Of a stretch of 48,660 bases of DNA, positions 1 through 6,529 are shown one piece after another. How positions within the stretch are numbered: the first letter of the stretch is position 1; each line of letters begins with the position of its first letter. Below the pieces are notes generated by a model. That model was given only the letters and a program-made list of their open reading frames with translations, was not told the origin of the DNA and searched no databases. The translations under genes were made by a program, and so were the position numbers. This stretch comes from Klebsiella sp. BIGb0138 (lineage in GTDB: Bacteria > Pseudomonadota > Gammaproteobacteria > Enterobacterales > Enterobacteriaceae): NCBI RefSeq assembly GCF_004342285.1, contig NZ_SMCV01000019.1:1-48660 (forward strand), written 5' to 3'.

Positions 1-30
1 CATCTTATTATTCTGACTGGTGTTAAACAT
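1..30 (-). CDS. Possible 5' end of an unrecognised gene running off the left edge
   Basis: An ATG at 30-28 opens a frame with no stop before the window edge, giving only ten residues (MFNTSQNNKM). A GGA lies three bases upstream of the ATG, a poor ribosome binding site. It sits just beyond the point where the metallopeptidase-like ORF at 92-340 breaks off, so it could belong to an inserted element. Ten residues cannot identify a family and it may not be a gene. Confidence 0.15.
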   Translation of the reverse strand, partial: MFNTSQNNKM

Positions 31-91
31 AGTTCCAAGACTACCTCTTATTTTAAGAGAGGCGAAGTGTCTGGTGATCTATGGGGCTAAT

Positions 92-340
92 CTAAACGTA
101 TTTATCTTCGATGAAAACCGAATTTGCGGAAAAGTCTTCCCTATACATCGGCTTTCTGTACCATAACTCCCCGTTGGGAGTCATCGCATAGTTTTGTTTC
201 TGTAGTCCGAAGGGTAAATAACTGTCGCAATGAATCCAGACACGGCTATACACTATCGAATCACCGAACACCCTGCGAGCCATTGCAATCTCGCCTAACG
301 TCATCCGGCGTAATGTTCCTTCATCTGTCTGTGCGCTCAT
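92..340 (-). pseudogene. Truncated metallopeptidase-like protein of the type VI/Rhs-associated kind (N-terminal part)
   Basis: An 82-residue ORF with a good ribosome binding site (AAGAAGGA just upstream of ATG 340-338). The text around residues 12-65 (MTLGEIAMARRVFGDSI, then YAMTPNGELWYRKPMYREDF) resembles the N-terminal part of small proteins I recall near vgrG/PAAR genes in Enterobacteriaceae. In those, an HEMxHxWQ zinc motif follows a few residues further on. Here the frame ends at EDKYV before any such motif, and the DNA beyond encodes nothing similar in any frame. I infer a 3'-truncated, probably inactive remnant. The next ORF upstream (444-596) runs in the same direction and may be from the same operon. 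The family assignment is from memory. Confidence 0.45.
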
Positions 341-443
341 AAACAGTCCTTCTTGTATGATTTATCTAAATCGTAAAATCATAAGTCGAAATAGTCTATA
401 CGCGAACATTAGCCATTCATCAAACGCAGTGACGGTGCAAGCG

Positions 444-596
444 CTATTCCCCATTGGTATTATCCCCGTCCTCTTGTAGCATGGACTCGATAAACTCCCG
501 TTGCTCATGCGTCGGCGCAAGTTCTTCCAGCAAGCGCTCCTGGACTGACCCCACAACCGTGGTGGGGTCAGTCCAATAAGAACAGCATGTACTCAT
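444..596 (-). CDS. 50-residue ORF, hypothetical, probably type VI-associated
   Basis: ATG at 596-594 to TAG at 446-444 gives 50 residues, starting MSTCCSYWTDPTTVVGSVQE and ending in an acidic tail (EDGDNTNGE). The middle (QERLLEELAPTHEQREFIES) is a charged amphipathic stretch that looks like real protein. It lies 103 bases upstream of the truncated metallopeptidase-like ORF in the same orientation. Codons 8-19 fall in a perfect 14-base inverted repeat. I recall similar leading segments in small proteins near VgrG loci but cannot name a family. It may be a whole small gene or the start of a broken larger one. Confidence 0.4.
   Translation of the reverse strand: MSTCCSYWTDPTTVVGSVQERLLEELAPTHEQREFIESMLQEDGDNTNGE
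541..575. repeat. Perfect 14-base inverted repeat with 7-base loop
   Basis: TGGACTGACCCCAC (541-554) is repeated in inverse at 562-575, separated by seven bases. It lies inside the 50-residue ORF. No T-tract follows on either strand, so it is not a typical intrinsic terminator. The TG...CA ends recall IS3-type termini, but no transposase is present. Confidence 0.6.
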
Positions 597-651
597 TCAC
601 ATACATCACTAAAGGGCAGTGCTCGTATACCAAAACCTTTGACACGGATGA

Positions 652-966
652 TCAGTCGTAGAGCCAGCGCCCGACTTTAGCACTTTCAATAAACATTTGT
701 ACCGTTAATGGTTCTGGTTTGTGGTGATCTGTTTTGAGGTATTCAGGAAGAATGGCGTTTGGAAGAAACCAAATGCCAGTACTGGGAAAATAGCGACGAA
801 AGTTAGAACTCTCGATATCTACATTCAATGATTCAGAGTAGTCATTTAGGAATGAGTCCATATCTTCTGGAAGCACTACATTATCACCATCACTCAGTGA
901 TGTATCATCGTCCATCTTCCAAAAGTGCTTTTCGATCAGTCCGTGAACAGTAGCATCGATATCCAT
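652..966 (-). CDS. DUF1493 family protein
   Basis: A 104-residue, acidic, soluble protein with no signal peptide or membrane segment. The C-terminal block (WFLPNAILPEYL around residues 66-77, then TVQMFIESAKVGRWLYD at the end) is the signature I associate with DUF1493, a family of small uncharacterised cytoplasmic proteins of Enterobacteriaceae found on islands and near mobile elements. Its ATG follows the stop of the upstream frameshifted gene by two bases (TAG-GT-ATG), with GGGGAA as ribosome binding site, so the two were translationally coupled. Function is unknown. DUF1493 genes are often paired with a small membrane protein, as here. Confidence 0.75.
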   Translation of the reverse strand: MDIDATVHGLIEKHFWKMDDDTSLSDGDNVVLPEDMDSFLNDYSESLNVDIESSNFRRYFPSTGIWFLPNAILPEYLKTDHHKPEPLTVQMFIESAKVGRWLYD

Positions 967-968
967 AC

Positions 969-1270
969 CTATTTCCCCGTAATTAATCGGTAACGATGAA
1001 CAACATTAGTAGTAATGACGCCAATATCGTAAACAGCGATCACAACACCAATCCACGGTACCCAGCGCCCAATATAACCACCGATACTAGTGGTGTATGC
1101 CCAATCTTTGCGGAGTATCGAAGCAATTGTGAGCGTCCTTTTGCGTTTCTCAAAGGAGCCTGTGAACACCTTACGGAAAACAAGAGATAGAGGCTTGTAC
1201 CTTTGGTTGCACGGCGGTAATCAATCTTACCTCGTACAGGCACTAAAGGTAGTCCTTTCGAGACTATCAA
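969..1270 (-). pseudogene. Small membrane protein paired with DUF1493, disrupted by a frameshift
   Basis: Two frames on the minus strand each look genuine. The first (TTG at 1270) reads GLPLVPVRGKIDYRRATKGT then SLYLLFS. The second, ending at 969, reads KVFTGSFEKRKRTLTIASI, then IGRWVPWIGVVIAVYDIGVI and HRYRLITGK. They join smoothly if one base is restored near 1171-1180 (LLFS-RKVFTGSF). The C-terminal half carries one or two hydrophobic segments. The second frame could only start at a GTG (1169) with no ribosome binding site. I infer a one-base deletion in a roughly 100-residue membrane protein whose partner is the DUF1493 gene downstream. A sequencing error in the short homopolymer is the main alternative. 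The true start is uncertain. Confidence 0.5.
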
Positions 1271-1491
1271 AAATCGGTCAGATATTTTAAATTTGCTGCA
1301 ATTTTGAGCGATGGAGCTATTTTTCTACTAAGCCGTGAGAATGTAGAGCCAGGGATATTTTAAGCAGGAGGATGTAAACTGGGAGGATAAAGAGATGGGA
1401 CACCCACGGGGCGGGTTGTGAAAGTATTTCCTGTTGTCTTCGACCTTATTGCACATAAAATGACCAGACACATTTTGGGAAGGAGTCTTTA

Positions 1492-2298
1492 ATGGATATC
1501 GCGCTGCTCAACAGGGGCTGGAACAGAACATGGTCAGATACCATGGTGAATCTTGAAGCCCGGAAACTCGTCGAAACAGCAAATCGGCTGTCAGCATTCT
1601 ATTTGCAAGATGGTCTTACACGTATCAAGTTTGTCGAAGAGATAAAACAGGTCGTAGAGAAAGAATTTGAAACTGCACGACGGGCCAAAACCGATGAAGA
1701 ATGCATTGCATGCATCAAAAATCTGCGTGCCGAAACGGATAATCTGCACGAACAAGAACGCCTGTTAAGAACCAGAGCCGCACAGCTTTACGCGAAGGTC
1801 GAGTTTGTTAAGGAAAATAATAAAATCGTCGGATACGTGATTTCGGCTATTCACATTGTGGTTTCTGGAATGGCAATTGCTGGCGGTGCGTTGATGGTCG
1901 CTACGATGACACCTTTAGGTATGCTGGCAGGGGCTATCCTTGTAACTGATGGCATTAACGGTCTGTCAAAAGAAATCATTCCTGGCATATATGGAAAACA
2001 ATATAAAACAGAGGGATTTGTGGCTGATGGCACTATGGAAGCAGCCCAATTTATGGGTTTCAAGCCTGAAACAGGACTTGCGATTTATAACGCGATTACG
2101 TTAACTGCAAGTGTATATAGCATCTTTGGATTAGCCAGAAGACCCGAAGCATGGAGGCTATTTAAATGGATGCCCCGTGATTTCTATCGCAAGGTCGATA
2201 CGATGAGCCGTCCAAAATTAACGATGAAAATAGTAGGTTATGGGCTTAAGGCCAAAGTAATATTTGACCTGCTTTCTACTGACACATCGAACCATTAG
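1492..2298 (+). CDS. DUF4225 domain-containing membrane protein (candidate type VI-associated toxin)
   Basis: 268 residues with a strong ribosome binding site (GGGAAGGAG, eight bases before ATG). Residues 20-110 are a charged, probably coiled-coil region. Residues about 112-165 form two or three hydrophobic helices rich in Gly/Ala. The C-terminal 100 residues contain the block I recognise as DUF4225 (EGFVADGTMEAAQFMGFKPE around 179-198, then SRPKLTMKIVGYG near 245-257). DUF4225 proteins are frequent in Klebsiella and Enterobacter near VgrG/PAAR and other type VI genes; the biochemical role is not established to my knowledge. Its stop codon overlaps that of the convergent gene at 2295-2609, a small membrane protein that could be its immunity partner. 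Pore formation in the inner membrane is a plausible inference from the helices, not shown. Confidence 0.75.
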   Translation: MDIALLNRGWNRTWSDTMVNLEARKLVETANRLSAFYLQDGLTRIKFVEEIKQVVEKEFETARRAKTDEECIACIKNLRAETDNLHEQERLLRTRAAQLYAKVEFVKENNKIVGYVISAIHIVVSGMAIAGGALMVATMTPLGMLAGAILVTDGINGLSKEIIPGIYGKQYKTEGFVADGTMEAAQFMGFKPETGLAIYNAITLTASVYSIFGLARRPEAWRLFKWMPRDFYRKVDTMSRPKLTMKIVGYGLKAKVIFDLLSTDTSNH

Positions 2299-2609
2299 CC
2301 TCTAAATTTTCTCCAGAACCGCCAGGATTTATAAGAAAGGACTGGCGGCTGAATAAATGCAACGATGACTATTGCGATCAGAATTGATATCCCACCACCC
2401 ACGACGGTTTCTTTCGCAGAAAACAACACTAAAATGATAAAAACCATCAGACATGCCGATGCTATCCATAAAACAACCCTGAATCGATTAGCTAGATCCT
2501 GAATCGCCTCACCCAACGTGCCACCATAGCTTTCAACGTTGTTTTTTATCTTCTGCAAATCCGATGGAGTAAACCCTGAACGTAACAAAGCCTCATCAGT
2601 CACTTTCAT
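2295..2609 (-). CDS. Small two-helix membrane protein, candidate immunity partner of the DUF4225 protein
   Basis: The start chosen is ATG 2609-2607 (MKVTDEALLRSGFTPSDL), preceded by AAGGGA eight bases upstream, giving 104 residues; an ATG at 2666 would add 19 residues but lacks a ribosome binding site. The N-terminal half is soluble and charged. Two hydrophobic segments lie around residues 46-63 (VVLWIASACLMVFIILVLF) and 70-87 (GGGISILIAIVIVAFI), followed by a basic tail (WRFWRKFRG). I do not recognise a named family. Its stop overlaps the stop of the DUF4225 gene on the other strand. Immunity proteins to membrane-active toxins are often small membrane proteins, but immunity genes are usually co-directional, so the pairing is inference. 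Confidence 0.6.
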   Translation of the reverse strand: MKVTDEALLRSGFTPSDLQKIKNNVESYGGTLGEAIQDLANRFRVVLWIASACLMVFIILVLFSAKETVVGGGISILIAIVIVAFIQPPVLSYKSWRFWRKFRG

Positions 2610-3276
2610 ATCGTCTTGTCCCTTATCTCCCAGAAGTTTTTTCTCAATCGCTGATTGTGCAAGCAATCATACTGATGAACTTTACAGCAATCCAGCCGAA
2701 ACTTTTCGGCAGACTCCATCTCCCCTTTCTTAACTTCTGGGTGATGCCAGGACATTGCGACGATATAAGATTAACGATCGCATGATGTTTCTGCTATTTA
2801 TCAGATTTCAGACAATAACAGCCATAAAGCCCGTTGGTAGTAAGACAACGTGCGGAGCCGCCAGGCGACCACATCAGGGTATGTCAGACAGTGGGGTTTA
2901 TCAGGATGACCATGTACCCGAAGGAGCGAGGCCGAACCGCTGGCAGAGCTTGCATGTGGTTTGCAAGTACCAAAACCACCATAAACCTGTTTATTCCCTG
3001 CAACGTCACCACGACGTGTGGCATGTGGGAGCATCGGCAAAAATGCGCTTCACTGAAAGTTCGGGGAATTATGCCGGGTAGACGGCTTTGTGTTCATGTT
3101 GGACTGTCGCAGTATGAGCGATGGAACGACTGCCAGTGTGAAGATATGCTCCCCTGTACCACAGACCAATCACACGACAGGTGCGGGCGTAGAACAATGG
3201 GTAGTTTAAGTTGTACCTGTAAAGCAGGGCAATGTAACTGACTGAACAATCTAACTTATTGATTATTCAGGAGAAT
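2610..3276. other. About 670 bases of island DNA without a confident gene
   Basis: Several overlapping frames are open on both strands here but none has a convincing start, ribosome binding site and family signature. The best is a plus-strand frame open from 2834 to 3241, treated separately. A near-perfect 16-base palindrome lies at 2695-2710. The mixed, cysteine-rich translations suggest degraded mobile-element (possibly phage-satellite) DNA between the last recognisable island gene and the tRNA. Confidence 0.4.
2834..3241 (+). CDS. Unrecognised cysteine-rich ORF beside the tRNA-Gly junction (doubtful)
   Basis: An open frame from a TTG; the ATG at about 2909 would give a shorter product beginning MTMYPKERGRTAGRACMWFA. 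The C-terminal half is rich in Cys, Arg and Gly and ends SLSCTCKAGQCN. It has no hydrophobic segment and no domain I can name. The tone of the sequence is like the poorly characterised ORFs near the regulatory region of P4-like satellites, but I cannot support a specific assignment. Overlapping frames at 2755-3081 (plus) and 2801-3040 (minus) weaken the case that this is translated. Confidence 0.2.
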   Translation: MVVRQRAEPPGDHIRVCQTVGFIRMTMYPKERGRTAGRACMWFASTKTTINLFIPCNVTTTCGMWEHRQKCASLKVRGIMPGRRLCVHVGLSQYERWNDCQCEDMLPCTTDQSHDRCGRRTMGSLSCTCKAGQCN

Positions 3277-3350
3277 TGGAGCGGGCGAAGGGAATCGAAC
3301 CCTCGTATAGAGCTTGGGAAGCTCTCGTTCTACCATTGAACTACGCCCGC
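3277..3350 (-). tRNA. glyU: tRNA-Gly, anticodon CCC
   Basis: The minus strand folds as a complete cloverleaf: acceptor GCGGGCG pairing with CGCCCGC, anticodon stem AGAGC/GCTCT enclosing TTCCCAA (anticodon CCC), and T-loop TTCGATT. The discriminator U (3280) and an encoded CCA (3279-3277) complete 74 bases. The position next to actS and idi matches glyU of E. coli. The 3' end faces the accessory region at 1-3276, the usual geometry for island integration into a tRNA gene. No second copy of the tRNA 3' end is visible inside the window. Confidence 0.95.
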
Positions 3351-3430
3351 ATTGAGGTGCGAGGGTCATTATAGACCTTACGCACCATGTTACAAGACTG
3401 AATGACGCTAACTGCCGATAAATTAACCTG

Positions 3431-4150
3431 TTAGCACTTAGGTTTACTGCCCTGCGGCGGTAAATAACGCAGCGGATCGATAGCGGTGGCCCGATAGCGT
3501 ATCTGGAAGTGCAGACGCACGGAATCGGCATCGCTGCTGCCCATGGTGGCAATCTGTTGGCCAATCTTCACGCTCTGGCCATTATTGACCATCAGCTTAT
3601 CATTATGGGCATAGGCGGTGATGTAATCTTCATTGTGCTTAATCATGATCAGATTACCGTAACCGCGCAGCTGATTCCCGACGTACACCACCTTGCCGGC
3701 CCCTGCCGCATAAACCGCCTGCCCGCGCGTGCCGGCGATATCGATGCCCTTATTCCCGCCATCATTAGAGGAGTAAGGCAGCACCACCTTGCCGCTGGTC
3801 GGCCAGCGCCAGCAGCGTTGCCCCACCGGTGGCCAGGATACCGGCGGCAAAGCGGCCGGCGGCTTCGCCGCCGCGGTACGCGTACCGCTGGTTTTCTTCG
3901 CACTCTTCGTAGAGCCCGCCCCTGCCGCCGGGTTCAGCTTCAGACGCTGCCCAACTTCAATCGTATAGGGTGGGGAGATGTTATTGAGTCGGGCCAGATC
4001 TTTGACGCTGGTGCCGGTCGCACGGGAAATTCGGTACAGCGTATCCCCGCGTTTGACGGTGTAGACGGAACCGGAATCAGATGTACTGGAACATCCCGCA
4101 ATAACCAGGCTGCTGACCAACATCATCGTGATAAAAAAGCGTTTTCTCAT
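3431..4150 (-). CDS. actS: ActS (YgeR), LysM/LytM lipoprotein activator of cell-wall amidases
   Basis: 239 residues from the chosen ATG (MRKRFF), which has AGGA nine bases upstream; in-frame starts at 4171 (GTG), 4180 and 4228 are possible and the E. coli protein is somewhat longer. A lipoprotein signal ends in the lipobox LVIAGC. A LysM domain follows (YTVKRGDTLYRISRATGTSV, then PPYTIEVGQRLKL), and the C-terminal half is an M23/LytM domain. The zinc-binding residues are degenerate (NKGIDI instead of HxGxD, LHFQIR instead of HxH), as expected for a non-catalytic activator. In E. coli ActS activates amidases, chiefly AmiC, under envelope stress. It lies upstream of tRNA-Gly on the same strand. 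Confidence 0.9.
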   Translation of the reverse strand: MRKRFFITMMLVSSLVIAGCSSTSDSGSVYTVKRGDTLYRISRATGTSVKDLARLNNISPPYTIEVGQRLKLNPAAGAGSTKSAKKTSGTRTAAAKPPAALPPVSWPPVGQRCWRWPTSGKVVLPYSSNDGGNKGIDIAGTRGQAVYAAGAGKVVYVGNQLRGYGNLIMIKHNEDYITAYAHNDKLMVNNGQSVKIGQQIATMGSSDADSVRLHFQIRYRATAIDPLRYLPPQGSKPKC

Positions 4151-4276
4151 CTGGCGTCCTGCACTTAACACAGCTCTCATCTCGTCACAATGGACGACCA
4201 TCATACCAGCCCGCCGGCAGATCCCCAATCGATACGCTTGTTATGTCACCTGCGCTCCGTCGCGGTTGCCAACTGT

Positions 4277-4326
4277 TAGGGTAGCCTGTTTAGGTAATGC
4301 CTTTCGCGCATTTATCGGCTACCCTA
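4277..4326. repeat. 10-base inverted repeat upstream of idi
   Basis: TAGGGTAGCC (4277-4286) and its exact inverse GGCTACCCTA (4317-4326) enclose 30 bases, directly upstream of the leader terminator. It could be an operator or form a longer leader structure together with the terminator. Confidence 0.5.
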
Positions 4327-4374
4327 GGCCCTGAGTGCATGACCTGGCGAGTGTGTGCCGGGTCATTTTTATGA
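4297..4374 (+). CDS. 25-codon leader ORF upstream of idi (candidate)
   Basis: ATG at 4297 with TTTAGG a few bases before it opens a 25-codon frame (MPFAHLSATLGPECMTWRVC, then AGSFL) that stops at TGA 4372-4374, twelve bases before idi. Its last third runs through an intrinsic terminator hairpin. The peptide has no homopolymeric run of regulatory codons. It may be a leader peptide, a chance ORF, or part of a small-RNA gene. Confidence 0.25.
   Translation: MPFAHLSATLGPECMTWRVCAGSFL
4339..4370 (+). terminator. Intrinsic terminator in the idi 5' leader
   Basis: ATGACCTGGC (4339-4348) pairs with GCCGGGTCAT (4357-4366), ten pairs including one G-U, immediately followed by TTTT. It ends 16 bases before the idi start codon, so it must either be read through (attenuation) or end a short upstream transcript. 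Confidence 0.6.
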
Positions 4375-4386
4375 TCAGGAGTTGTC

Positions 4387-4956
4387 ATGACCGGGGAATA
4401 TGTCATTTTGCTCGATGAGCAGGATAAACCCGCTGGCATGCTGGAAAAGTATGCTGCCCATACCCTCAATACCCCTTTACACCTCGCGTTTTCCTGCTGG
4501 TTGTTTAATCAACGGGGCCAGCTGCTGGTGACCCGCCGTTCGCTGGGTAAGAAAGCCTGGCCGGGCGTCTGGACCAACTCGGTCTGCGGGCATCCTCAGG
4601 AAGGTGAAACCTTTGAACAGGCCGTGACGCGACGCAGCCGCTTTGAGCTGGGCGTCGATATCGCCAACGTCGCGCCCGTTCATCCTGAGTTCCGCTATCG
4701 GGCGGTGGCGCCAAACGGTATTGTCGAAAACGAAGTGTGCCCGGTGTACGCCGCGCGGATTACCAGCCCGCTGTTGCCCAATAGCGATGAGGTCATGGAT
4801 TATCAGTGGTGTGAACTGGATGCGCTGCTGCAGGCTCTGGCGGTCACGCCGTGGGCATTCAGCCCGTGGATGGTGCTCGAAGCGGCGGATGAGGATGCGC
4901 GTCTGGCGCTGATAAACTACGCCGCCTCACTGGCTGACGGCACAGCGCAGCAATAA
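4387..4956 (+). CDS. idi: Isopentenyl-diphosphate delta-isomerase, type I
   Basis: 189 residues (E. coli 182). It interconverts isopentenyl and dimethylallyl diphosphate in the cytosol, supplying isoprenoid synthesis. The Nudix-like fold is evident: catalytic Cys67 in TNSVCGHPQ, His69 nearby, the helix [19 protein letters not shown], and the metal/catalytic Glu114 and Glu116 in VENEVCPV. The ribosome binding site is CAGGAG. An intrinsic terminator and short ORF lie just upstream, hinting at leader control. A bidirectional terminator follows at 4961-4985. Confidence 0.95.
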   Translation: MTGEYVILLDEQDKPAGMLEKYAAHTLNTPLHLAFSCWLFNQRGQLLVTRRSLGKKAWPGVWTNSVCGHPQEGETFEQAVTRRSRFELGVDIANVAPVHPEFRYRAVAPNGIVENEVCPVYAARITSPLLPNSDEVMDYQWCELDALLQALAVTPWAFSPWMVLEAADEDARLALINYAASLADGTAQQ

Positions 4957-4960
4957 AAAA

Positions 4961-4985
4961 CCCCGGCATCTGTGGCCGGGGTTTT
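4961..4985. terminator. Bidirectional terminator between idi and lysS
   Basis: CCCCGGC (4961-4967) and GGCCGGGG enclose a short loop. A-tract on the left and T-tract on the right make it work for both idi (plus) and lysS (minus). Confidence 0.85.
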
Positions 4986-5002
4986 GCTTTGCGCGGACGC
5001 GC

Positions 5003-6520
5003 TTATTTAACCGGACGCATCGCCGGGAACAGAATAACGTCGCGGATGGTGTGGCTGTTGGTGAACAGCATCACCATACGATCGATACCGATGCCGAGGC
5101 CAGCGGTCGGCGGCAGGCCGTGCTCCAGCGCGGTCACGTAGTCTTCGTCGTAGAACATCGCTTCGTCGTCGCCAGCGGCTTTCGCGTTCATCTGATCCAG
5201 GAAACGCTGCGCCTGGTCTTCGGCGTCGTTCAGCTCGCTGAAGCCGTTGCCGATTTCGCGGCCGCCGATGAAGAACTCAAAGCGATCGGTGATTTCCGGG
5301 TTCTCATCGTTACGACGCGCCAGCGGAGAAACTTCTGCCGGGTATTCGGTAATGAAGGTCGGCTGAATCAGGTGCGCTTCCGCCACTTCTTCAAAGATCT
5401 CGGTCACGATACGGCCCAGACCCCAGCTCTTCTCAACGTTAATGCCGATGGACTCGGCAATGGCTTTCGCCGAATCGAAGTTATCCAGATCCGCCATCTC
5501 GGTTTGCGGACGGTATTTCTTGATAGCTTCGCGCATGGTCAGTTTTTCAAACGGCTTGCCGAAGTCAAAGGTCTGATCGCCATAAGGCACAGCGGTGTTG
5601 CCCAGAATATCCTGCGCCAGGGTGCGGAACAGGGATTCGGTCAGCTCGATCAGATCTTTATAATCCGCATACGCCATGTAGAGTTCCATCATGGTGAACT
5701 CGGGGTTATGACGGACAGAGATCCCTTCGTTGCGGAAGTTGCGGTTGATCTCGAACACGCGTTCAAAGCCGCCCACCACCAGGCGTTTCAGGTACAGTTC
5801 CGGCGCGATACGCAGGTACATGTCCAGATCCAGCGCGTTGTGATGAGTAATGAACGGACGGGCAGACGCGCCGCCGGGGATCACCTGCATCATCGGGGTT
5901 TCCACTTCCATAAAGCCGCGGCCTACCATGAACTGGCGGATACCGGCCAGAATCTGCGAGCGGACTTTAAAGGTGTGGCGCGATTCGTCGTTGGAGATCA
6001 GATCCAGATAGCGCTGGCGATAGCGCGCTTCCTGATCCTGCAGGCCGTGGAATTTGTCCGGCAGCGGGCGCAGGGCTTTGGTCAACAGGCGCAGCTCGGT
6101 ACAGTGGATAGACAGCTCGCCGGTTTTGGTTTTGAACAGCCTGCCGCGCGCCGCGAGGATATCGCCGAGGTCCCATTTTTTGAACTGCTCGTTGTAGACG
6201 CCTTCCGGCAGATCGTCACGCGCAACGTACAGCTGAATACGGCCGCCAACGTCCTGCAGGGTCACGAAAGAGGCTTTCCCCATGATACGACGGGTCATCA
6301 TGCGGCCAGCCACAGAGACTTCAACGTTCAGCGCTTCCAGCTCTTCATTGTCTTTGGCATCGAAGTCAGCGTGCAGTTGGTCAGAGGTATGGTCACGACG
6401 GAAATCGTTCGGGAACGGGATACCCTGCTCACGAAGCTGAGCCAGCTTTTCACGACGGCTTTTCAGTTCATTATTAAGGTCAATTGCCGCGTCAGCGCCC
6501 TGTGCTTGTTGTTCAGACAT
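5003..6520 (-). CDS. lysS: Lysyl-tRNA synthetase, class II
   Basis: 505 residues, the same length as E. coli LysS. It charges tRNA-Lys with lysine in the cytosol. The N-terminal OB-fold (about residues 60-150, [19 protein letters not shown] onwards) binds the anticodon. The class II catalytic core shows motif 2 ([20 protein letters not shown]) and motif 3 near the C-terminus ([12 protein letters not shown]). ATG follows the prfB stop by nine bases, so it is the distal gene of prfB-lysS and probably of the longer xerD-dsbC-recJ run. Confidence 0.97.
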   Translation of the reverse strand: MSEQQAQGADAAIDLNNELKSRREKLAQLREQGIPFPNDFRRDHTSDQLHADFDAKDNEELEALNVEVSVAGRMMTRRIMGKASFVTLQDVGGRIQLYVARDDLPEGVYNEQFKKWDLGDILAARGRLFKTKTGELSIHCTELRLLTKALRPLPDKFHGLQDQEARYRQRYLDLISNDESRHTFKVRSQILAGIRQFMVGRGFMEVETPMMQVIPGGASARPFITHHNALDLDMYLRIAPELYLKRLVVGGFERVFEINRNFRNEGISVRHNPEFTMMELYMAYADYKDLIELTESLFRTLAQDILGNTAVPYGDQTFDFGKPFEKLTMREAIKKYRPQTEMADLDNFDSAKAIAESIGINVEKSWGLGRIVTEIFEEVAEAHLIQPTFITEYPAEVSPLARRNDENPEITDRFEFFIGGREIGNGFSELNDAEDQAQRFLDQMNAKAAGDDEAMFYDEDYVTALEHGLPPTAGLGIGIDRMVMLFTNSHTIRDVILFPAMRPVK

Positions 6521-6529
6521 GTTGGTTCC

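Noticed and set aside
44..62. Short hairpin CTCTTA-TTT-TAAGAG as a terminator
   Set aside because: Only six pairs, A+T-rich, and no T-tract on either side.
2755..3081. 108-residue plus-strand frame and 79-residue minus-strand frame (2801-3040) in the island
   Set aside because: Mutually overlapping frames without ribosome binding site or recognisable protein character.
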